From: Planctomicrobium sp.
Lineage (GTDB): Bacteria > Planctomycetota > Planctomycetia > Planctomycetales > Planctomycetaceae
NCBI GenBank assembly: GCA_018659505.1
Contig: JABJMI010000817.1
Location: forward strand, 1-5,907
DNA: 5,907 nucleotides
Direction: 5' to 3'
Both the position numbers and the translations under genes were made by a program. The notes beneath the pieces were generated by a model that ran no database searches, was not told where the DNA came from, and saw only the letters and a program-made list of their open reading frames with translations. Below, piece by piece: positions 1 to 5,149 of the stretch. How positions within the stretch are numbered: position 1 is the stretch's first letter; the number at the start of each line of letters is the position of its first letter.

Positions 1-867
1 CTCTGGTCAAAACAAATGAGAGACTCTTATAAGGCAAAGACTCCAATCTGGGGATTTTCCTCTCACCCACTTGTTCATGGACAGACCTTATACTGTTTAG
101 TCGGTGGCAAGAACAGTGTGGTCGTAGCGTTAAACAAACTCTCAGGAGAAGAAGAGTGGACAGCTCTTTCAGCCTCGGAACCAGGATATGCTCCGCCATC
201 TATGATTGAAGCAGCTGGAACTCAATAACTCATCATTTGGGACGCTGACAAATTGAACAGCTTGAATCCTGATACCGGAGATGTCTATTGGTCACATCCA
301 CTCAAGCCCGATTACGGGATGTCGATCATGGCACCTCAGAAATCTGGTGACTATTTGTTCGCAAGCGGAATCGGCGATGTTGGTGCAGTCTTCAAACTCA
401 ATCAGGAGCGGCCAGCAGCGGAAGTTGTTTGGCGAGGTAACAACCGCTCCGCTGTTTATTGTTCGAATAGTACACCCTTCCTGACTGAAGAGACAATCTT
501 TGGAAACGACTGCCGTTCTGGGGCTTTAATTGCGGTGAACCTTAAAGATGGACAACGCTTATGGACTGACTTCGCAGCGACGGCAGGAGGTCGACCGTTA
601 AACCATGGAACGGCATTCATAGTGCGGCATCAAGAGAAGTATTTTCTGTTCAACGAAACAGGAGATCTGATCACTTCAACACTAACACGAGATAGGTATG
701 AAGAAACCGGACGAGATCATCTGCTGGAGCCAACAAATAATGCCTTTAACAGGAATGTCGTTTGGACGCATCCTGCGTTCGCGAATGGTCACTGCTTCGT
801 GAGAAACGATAAGGAGATCATCTGCGTTTCATTGAAGGCGTCGGATTATGGGAAATCCGCTGATTAA
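1..867 (+). pseudogene. PQQ-like beta-propeller repeat protein, C-terminal part, interrupted by an in-frame TAA
   Basis: The reading frame is open from base 1, so the gene starts upstream; it ends with TAA at 865-867. About 287 sense codons are visible. Blade motifs of the PQQ/BamB-like type (hydrophobic-Ala/Ser-Leu/Val-Asn, acidic or Lys, Gly, then Trp) recur at codons 43-53 (VALNKLSGEEEW), 86-97 (NSLNPDTGDVYW) and 178-188 (AVNLKDGQRLW). The last strand is near codons 255-278 (VVWTHPAFANG, then RNDKEIICVSL). From memory, planctomycetes carry a roughly 430-residue family, usually exported, with very similar phrases such as QLIIW and HGTAF; its substrate is unknown. Codon 76 (226-228) is TAA, yet the same frame carries family-like sequence on both sides (AAGTQ, stop, LIIWDADKLN), where relatives as I recall them have Gln. 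A CAA-to-TAA change is the simplest explanation. The downstream half could start only at a TTG (253) and would lack several blades. Family call is firm; pseudogene versus sequencing error is open. Confidence 0.85.
226..228 (+). other. Premature in-frame stop (TAA) in the propeller gene
   Basis: Codon 76 of the frame that runs from base 1 to 867 is TAA, preceded by CAA (Gln) and followed by CTC ATC ATT TGG (LIIW). The flanking protein is continuous in the same frame, so this is a substitution and not an indel. TAA is not used for selenocysteine or pyrrolysine, and no recoding structure was recognised around it. Confidence 0.85.
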
Positions 868-898
868 ATGAGACTCGACCTGAAAGTAGATGCGATAA

Positions 899-936
899 AA
901 GAGAAGCCTGCAAATAAGTGTTTGCAGGCTTCTCTT
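899..936. terminator. Intrinsic terminator between convergent genes
   Basis: A perfect 16-bp inverted repeat: 899-914 (AAGAGAAGCCTGCAAA upper arm) pairs with 921-936, with a 6-nt loop (TAAGTG). Read leftward, the stem is followed by TTTTATC (complement of 892-898), a reasonable U-tract, so it should end transcripts of the lipoprotein/secretin genes. Read rightward, the stem starts 31 bp after the propeller stop but has only the weak CTTCG following, so termination there is probably less efficient. Its position between two converging stop codons fits a shared terminator. Confidence 0.88.
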
Positions 937-965
937 CGTAGAATGAATGGTGTGGTTGCTAAGAA

Positions 966-1709
966 TTAGAATCCACCGCCACCGCCGAATCCGCCACCAC
1001 CGTTTCCATTATTGTTACCGTTGTTATTCCCAAAACCAGTATGCTGGTAGTACATGTCTTCAGCTCGTCGCCCGATGTATCCTGGTCCATACGCGTGACC
1101 GACAATCGTTCGTTGTTGAGCGTCGCTGTTCCCGAAGTCTGTCAGAATTTGTGCAATGATACTACGACGTAAGGCGTCGAGCTCAGGGTTCGAATTATTC
1201 GTCGAACGTTCAATGATGACAGGGAATGGAGCACTCGGCATCCTCGCTGCGATCTCGATGATCTTATCTTTTGCATCCGGTGTTAAATGTGCGGTTTGAG
1301 CAACAAAGTCATGCCGGTGGAAAGTGAAGTCTGACGCTTCCGCATTTGTTTGCATCACTTGATCATGTGCACGAACGATACTTCCCAAAGGAAGGGTTTC
1401 TGGAATGGCATTCGATCGTTTCCAACACCAGCCTGTTAATGCAAAACAGCATTTATCACAAAGCTGACCCGATCGACATCTGCCGACTCCACAGCCATTG
1501 AGAACTCCGCATCCTCGAGCGCGATTGCAAATTCCTGGACCACAAGTTCCACAACTATTGCCAGTTTCGCAACCACCACATGGAGCACAGGCTCCTCCAC
1601 CCCACAGTCCGCCGCGTAAACACCCGGAAGAACTGATTAGAGCTGCCAGTAGCAACAGAAATGCTCCTTGCCCGATATGATGTTTTTTCTGCATCTTAAT
1701 GCTCTCCAT
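966..1709 (-). CDS. Cysteine-rich lipoprotein with OmpA-like-looking half and Gly/Asn-rich tail
   Basis: 247 residues from the ATG at 1709. GGAG (1722-1719) lies 9 nt upstream. A second ATG at codon 6 (1694) also has GGAG 9 nt upstream and gives a neater signal, MQKKHHIGQG. Either start leads into a hydrophobic stretch (AFLLLLAALI) and a lipobox-like SSSGC, with Cys30 as probable lipidated residue. Residues 31-98 hold 13 more cysteines, several as CxxC (41-44, 44-47, 53-56, 84-87), rich in Gly. Residues about 99-205 are folded-looking: IIEIAARM, then FPVIIERSTNN, then ELDALRRSIIAQIL. That order resembles a degenerate OmpA/MotB peptidoglycan-binding fold, but I cannot show homology. Residues 225-247 are nearly all Gly and Asn with Phe. 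From memory a similar C-terminal half occurs in other planctomycete proteins of unknown function. It lies 162 bp downstream of the secretin on the same strand and shares its terminator, so it may be a secretin partner. Function not established. Confidence 0.85.
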   Translation of the reverse strand: MESIKMQKKHHIGQGAFLLLLAALISSSGCLRGGLWGGGACAPCGGCETGNSCGTCGPGICNRARGCGVLNGCGVGRCRSGQLCDKCCFALTGWCWKRSNAIPETLPLGSIVRAHDQVMQTNAEASDFTFHRHDFVAQTAHLTPDAKDKIIEIAARMPSAPFPVIIERSTNNSNPELDALRRSIIAQILTDFGNSDAQQRTIVGHAYGPGYIGRRAEDMYYQHTGFGNNNGNNNGNGGGGFGGGGGF

Positions 1710-1871
1710 AACAATTCACTCCATTCTGATTGTTGTCTAATTCGGCAATCAATCAGCCAGTCAATGAGTGAGTGCTGGGCTGCTTTACTTATTGCGAGGA
1801 TTTCAGACCGATTATTCGGACGAACCAGAACCAATTTCTCGAAGTTCTTCGATTCCTCTAATTCAATGTGC
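1710..1871. other. Spacer between secretin and lipoprotein genes
   Basis: 162 bp without a gene. It holds the Shine-Dalgarno GGAG of the lipoprotein (1719-1722), a small dyad TCGAAG-TT-CTTCGA at 1839-1852 just after the secretin stop, and a loosely repetitive 4-mer stretch at about 1748-1774. No terminator with a U-tract is seen on the minus strand, so read-through from the secretin into the lipoprotein is plausible. A TTGACT hexamer (minus strand, near 1780) has no matching -10 and I do not call it a promoter. Confidence 0.5.
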
Positions 1872-3832
1872 TTAACGTCGTCTGGGGACTTGTGAATTCA
1901 CACGGTATCCAGATGTTTGTTGTATCTGACCATTCCTGCCCTGGTTCTGCCCAACAGCTGGAGTTGGCTGAAAACCTTGAGGTTGACCGTATTGCTGCGG
2001 CGTCGGTGGAATGTAATTTTGTTGCCCTCCATAAGGAGCTTGCTGTATCGGCTGTTGCATTTGCTGCTGTTGGTATTGTGGTTGTCCATTCGGCTGTGGT
2101 TGCATTTGTCCGTTGATCTGATGCGGAGCAATTTGTCCGGATGCAGGTGCTGGATTGTAGAAGTTGTAACCAACATCTTGACCGTGTCCTTGACCGTTAC
2201 CGTATGGCAGCAACTGGTAATACCCTAGGTCTGGATTTCCTTCGATACGATTGTATTTATAGAGATCGATGTCATCCGGATGAGTGACATTCCAACCTGG
2301 CAATGGTGGTGTCTGGTCAGCATCCATCGGACGGACAATTTCTGGCGTGACGATAATTAAAATTTCGTTTTCGTCTTCTGTTGCCTGTTTTGCATTAAAG
2401 AGATAATTGCCGATGTGAGGAATTTCTCCCAAGAATGGAATCCGGGTCACTTCCGCTGCTTCTCGACGTGAGAATACACCGCCTAGTACGATGGTTTGAC
2501 CTTCACGTAACTCCACTTGAGTTTGCACTCGGCGGACATTCAAGCCGGGAATTCCTCCAACGGAGTTCCCAGAACTGACGGAACTGAGTTCTGGCACAAT
2601 TGTCAGGCGAATGAGATCATCGTCGATGACTGTTGGAGTTGTGATGATCGATGTTCCAAAACCTCGGAAGCTTGTCTGCTGTCCTTGTGCTCCACCAATT
2701 CCGACAACGGTCGGGACAGCGAATTCTCCCCCTGAAAGAAACGCAGCTGACTGACCACTGAGAGTGATTAATCTTGCATCTTCAACAACACGGGCACTGC
2801 CATTTGATGCCAAAGCATCGACCATCACGTTGATGTCTCCACCCTCAAAGATACCAGTCAACGCTCCCCCGCCACCGGTTAATGTTTGAGAGATTGTGGT
2901 CGCACCTTCATTGAAGATGACGCTCCAATCAACTCCTAAACGACGAAGTTGAGAACGACTGAGCTCAGCGATTCGAACTCGGACATTGACTTGGAATTCT
3001 CCTGGAACTTGCAATTCGTCAACGATCAAAGAGGAAAAACGGTCATTTCGATTGTTGAAGTTATCGTTCAATCCGTTACCGAATCCATTTCCTCCTCCGC
3101 CACCATTTGCAAAGTCGTTCCCCAACAGGCTATCTGATTGAGCAACCACTTCACCGCGAACGACACTCATAATCATCGCTGCTTCAGCTGGATCTTTGGC
3201 TTGTCCGCGAACGATGATCTTACGTGACATCGGGATGAGATAAACTTTGCTATTGGGGTAGAGCAACTGTAGTTTTCGTTCGATGCGACCATATTCAATA
3301 CGACGACGATCTTCTAAATCAGGGTCGCGAATTGTTGTCACAACGTACATCAGAGGTTCAGTGATTTCGCGTCCCTCTTCTTCGAACCACAACCACAAAT
3401 CAGTGGTCCCCAGTCCTGTGCCGAGAATAGACAATTCTTTCGAACTGAATTGGACAACATCAATGATACTCGGATCGGAGAAGGCGATGCGTGTCACTCG
3501 CTTGTCCGTGATGACAAGTTGGCTGCGGTTGTGGATCACATCGAGTTTCCGCTCCGATTTGGGCATCGCTCGAATTCTTGAATCTAATGCTCTTCTAGCG
3601 TCATAGGTTGCTTGAACCTGCTGGATGCCTACAGACACTGTGGCTGAGAATAATTCTGACCTGGTGCTGGACTCACAGGGTGAACGACCTGGGATGGGTA
3701 TTGTGCCGAGACGCTTGAGGCAAGCAAACTCAGTCCCATAATACCCGTCGAAAGTGATTGAACCATCCTCGTGAAATGATTCAATCGCTGATTTCCACAA
3801 GCACTTCTCAATGAAGTTTGGTCGGTCGACAT
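1872..3832 (-). CDS. CpaC/RcpA-type secretin (type II/III secretion and Tad pilus family), frame-disrupted near its N-terminus
   Basis: Outer-membrane channel protein. The natural start is the ATG at 3832 (MSTDQTSLRS), with AAGGAG (3847-3842) 9 nt upstream. This frame encodes a signal peptide with hydrophobic core (LSTGIMGLSLLASS) and likely cleavage VSA/QY after residue 43, then Pro/Gln-rich sequence, and stops at 3629-3631. The secretin body is in the -1 frame, which is open back to an ATG at 3881. Numbering residues from that ATG: pilus-type N-terminal domain about 110-183 (QLVITDKRVTRIAFSDPSII); BON/N1-like domain about 184-250 (KVYLIPMSRKIIVRG); Gly/Asn-rich linker 256-280; secretin core about 286-515, with VELREGQTIVLGGVF (456-470) and IPFLGEIPHIGNYLF (481-495); then a Gln/Pro-rich tail 570-669 ending VPRRR. 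The domain order matches CpaC/RcpA. No ATPase or pilin gene is in the window. A single-base loss near 3630-3660 would explain the split; mutation or sequencing error cannot be told apart. Confidence 0.9.
3629..3660 (-). other. Probable frameshift site in the secretin gene
   Basis: Upstream of here the minus strand encodes an SD-preceded start, signal peptide and VVHPVSPAPGQNYSQPQ in one frame, ending at a TAG (3631-3629). Downstream the secretin body continues in the -1 frame (VGIQQVQATYDARR). One lost base (or two gained) joins them. There is no X-XXY-YYZ slippery heptamer and no long homopolymer here, so programmed slippage is unlikely. The exact base is unknown; 3629-3660 is my best estimate. 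Confidence 0.75.
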
Positions 3833-3841
3833 CCGATGTCG

Positions 3842-3847
3842 CTCCTT
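3842..3847 (-). promoter_or_regulatory. Shine-Dalgarno that fixes the secretin start at 3832
   Basis: AAGGAG on the minus strand, 9 nt before ATG at 3832-3830. It lies inside, not upstream of, the longer reading frame that begins at 3881, so the 3881 start is an artefact of the frameshift. Confidence 0.75.
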
Positions 3848-3855
3848 CAATATAG

Positions 3856-3899
3856 GTCAGTATCCTACTGACTTTCATCAATACTTCAGCTCATGCTGA
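3856..3899. repeat. Two small dyads in the secretin leader
   Basis: GTCAGT-ATCCT-ACTGAC (3856-3872) is a perfect 6-bp inverted repeat with a 5-nt loop, ending 9 nt upstream of the AAGGAG. TCAGC-TCAT-GCTGA (3886-3899) is a perfect 5-bp inverted repeat with a 4-nt loop. They could be mRNA hairpins or operator half-sites. They are short, so chance is not excluded. Confidence 0.4.
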
Positions 3900-4284
3900 T
3901 ACGAATGTAGTTGTCTTCTCAAGCGAAAAAATCACACGCAATCTATGACATCTCAAAAATGGAGATACAGCATCACCTGGAAAGACAACTCTCCTTGAAT
4001 CGTCAGAACTGATTCGGGACTTCAATTCGTTAAAGCCGTGTCAAACCGTATCTGGAAGAGATATCTGGAGAATCAGAACGACCGACTTCTTTAAACCACT
4101 CAAGCAGACTTACCCGGTCTCTCTAACCGGTAAAGTTGAAAATGCGAGTCAGCGAGAAGTTAACTTATGAGCTTTCAATAGGACAATCTTTATAAAGAAA
4201 GAAAGTTCTGCTCAAATTCCCTAAAGAAACAATAGTATCGAAGCGTTGTCGAATGCGCCGGAGACATCATTTAATTATCGATGC
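3900..4284. other. Gene-free region upstream of the secretin
   Basis: No credible coding frame, tRNA or repeat family is seen. A weak, bulged hairpin at 4110-4133 (TTACCCGGT against ACCGGTAA) has no U-tract on either strand, so it is not called a terminator. TATCTGGA occurs twice in close succession near 4049-4072. The region should contain the secretin promoter, but I found no convincing -35/-10 pair. Confidence 0.5.
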
Positions 4285-4482
4285 CTAATGTACAGTCGAT
4301 GTTGTCACCCAACGGTAGGTGAAATATGCAGCTACTGTCATTGCAATCACTGTGTATAGAAAAAGAGCTGAAAGCATTTTTCCAATCGCACGACCCGCTT
4401 CGGCGTCATCCTGATCGAATTGCTTGACTTCTTCGTTAGAAAAAAGCGGCTCAGATGCAGGTGTTGGAGAATGGTCGGACAT
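4285..4482 (-). CDS. Small single-pass membrane protein
   Basis: 65 residues, ATG at 4482 to TAG at 4285-4287. Residues 1-34 are polar and acidic (NEEVKQFDQDDAEAGRAIGK); residues about 36-58 form one transmembrane helix (LSALFLYTVIAMTVAAYF), followed by TYRWVTTSTVH. The Lys/Arg before and after the helix do not settle topology clearly. No Shine-Dalgarno precedes the ATG (upstream bases are GTGAGTCACCTTC), which is not unusual in planctomycetes. A good promoter-like pair lies at 4571-4599, about 90 bp upstream. The gene is flanked by 450 bp and more of non-coding DNA, so it appears monocistronic. The pattern 'FDQDDAEAGRAIGKML-FLYT' resembles small hypothetical proteins I recall from other planctomycetes, but I cannot name a function. 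An overlapping frame on the same strand (4347-4541) reads as low-quality sequence and is a shadow. Confidence 0.72.
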   Translation of the reverse strand: MSDHSPTPASEPLFSNEEVKQFDQDDAEAGRAIGKMLSALFLYTVIAMTVAAYFTYRWVTTSTVH

Positions 4483-4533
4483 GAAGGTGACTCACGCAGG
4501 ATGTAATGTGGTGTACTACGAAGATCGAGTTTA

Positions 4534-4575
4534 AATATCAATGAGGGTTGTTGCGTCTCATTGAGGATTGATATT
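4534..4575. repeat. Nested dyad over the predicted -10 and start site (operator candidate)
   Basis: AATATCAAT (4534-4542) pairs with ATTGATATT (4567-4575), and TCAATGAG (4538-4545) pairs with CTCATTGA (4557-4564). The two pairings share bases 4538-4542, so they exclude each other as hairpins. The outer right arm overlaps the predicted -10 on the minus strand. This is a reasonable place for a repressor site, or for alternative leader structures. Confidence 0.4.
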
Positions 4576-4599
4576 AGCTCGGACCGGTATTCTTATCAA
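4571..4599 (-). promoter_or_regulatory. Sigma70-like promoter for the small membrane protein
   Basis: On the minus strand, TTGATA (4599-4594) and TAATAT (4576-4571) are separated by exactly 17 nt. The -35 matches 5 of 6 and the -10 matches 4 of 6 of the E. coli consensus. Transcription would start near 4564, giving a leader of about 80 nt. Planctomycete promoters need not follow this consensus, so confidence is moderate. Confidence 0.45.
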
Positions 4600-4729
4600 A
4601 TTCAATCAGACTGTCGAGCCACATGTAACGGCAATCGCCACTCTATCAGTGAAGAGAATGTCGATTAGAGAATTTCCAGTGCTTTACATAGTATTGTGAT
4701 ATCCAATCCCCGAATACGAATTTACTTGA

Positions 4730-4771
4730 GAACGCGGATTTTCGCGGATGAGGCGGATTCACTCTGATCAG
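4730..4771 (+). repeat. CGGAT-periodic repeat, left copy
   Basis: A 42-nt unit starting GAACGCGGAT, with CGGAT at 4735, 4745 and 4754 and a degenerate CTGAT at 4764, giving spacings of 10, 9 and 10 bp. It matches the reverse complement of 4912-4953 at 32 of 42 positions (counted by eye). From memory, GCGGAT-rich intergenic repeats of this look are dispersed in planctomycete and verrucomicrobial genomes; not checked here. Confidence 0.7.
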
Positions 4772-4911
4772 TTTTTATCAGGAAATGTTACTGGAGGGAG
4801 CAAGATTCCGACCGGAAGTTATTATTGATCAGGGTCTTCTTCTGTTGAAATTATCAAAAATTCGATTCAAACTCGTGGTATAGAAACTTCAACTGAGATT
4901 CGGTTTCATTT

Positions 4912-4953
4912 TTGATCCGCGAGAATCCGCTGCATCCGTGTCGATCCGCGTTC
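4912..4953 (-). repeat. CGGAT-periodic repeat, right copy (inverted)
   Basis: On the plus strand ATCCG occurs at 4915, 4925, 4934 and 4944, again spaced 10, 9 and 10 bp. Read on the minus strand this is the same 42-nt unit as 4730-4771. The two copies face each other across 140 bp of AT-rich sequence with no reading frame of note. No matching target-site duplication is visible outside the pair. Confidence 0.7.
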
Positions 4954-4990
4954 TAAAAGTTGTAAAAGATTGCCGCAAGGTATATTCGAC

Positions 4991-5017
4991 GACGTTCGTG
5001 GGATGTGTACGAACGTC
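4991..5017. repeat. Perfect 9-bp dyad downstream of the oxidoreductase terminator
   Basis: GACGTTCGT (4991-4999) and ACGAACGTC (5009-5017) are exact reverse complements with a 9-nt spacer. Neither side has a T-tract, so it is not a standard intrinsic terminator. It could be a protein-binding site, a back-up RNA hairpin behind 5063-5097, or part of the neighbouring repeat element. Confidence 0.55.
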
Positions 5018-5062
5018 AAAAGAGAAAAAACTCTGCTCTCTTTGCTTCTTCCTGTTAAAAAA

Positions 5063-5097
5063 AACGACATGCTGAACAGATTGCTCAGCATGTCGTT
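5063..5097 (-). terminator. Intrinsic terminator of the oxidoreductase gene
   Basis: AACGACATGCTGA (5063-5075) pairs perfectly over 13 bp with 5085-5097, with a 9-nt loop. On the minus strand the stem runs straight into a T-tract (complement of the A-run 5057-5064). It lies about 50 bp beyond the stop codon at 5150-5152, the classic place and form of a rho-independent terminator. Confidence 0.92.
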
Positions 5098-5149
5098 AGT
5101 CTTCAGCAGTATGGAGATGTTTCCATCAAATGGAAGAATTGAAATACTC

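Larger units (their letters stand above)
4600..5062. other. Gene-free region with structured repeats
   Basis: About 460 bp without a credible gene. Its recognisable contents are the inverted CGGAT repeat pair (4730-4953) and the dyad at 4991-5017. The short reading frames here (for example minus 4906-5091, plus 4970-5296) run through repeats and a terminator and have no protein-like composition. Confidence 0.6.

Noticed and set aside
1637..1834. 65-residue minus-strand frame over the lipoprotein start
   Set aside because: Out of frame with the lipoprotein, and its sequence has no signal peptide or domain; the SD and lipobox support the other frame.
3629..3660. Programmed -1 frameshifting in the secretin
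   Set aside because: No slippery heptamer or downstream pseudoknot was seen, and a signal peptide behind a programmed shift would be unusual for this family.
4110..4133. Terminator for the small membrane protein
   Set aside because: The hairpin is bulged and lacks a U-tract on the minus strand; it is also about 150 bp beyond the stop.
4730..4953. CRISPR array
   Set aside because: Only two repeat copies, in inverted orientation, with internal 10-bp periodicity; no direct repeats with regular spacers and no cas genes.
4730..4953. Insertion sequence
   Set aside because: No transposase frame inside and no target-site duplication found outside; a non-autonomous element remains possible.
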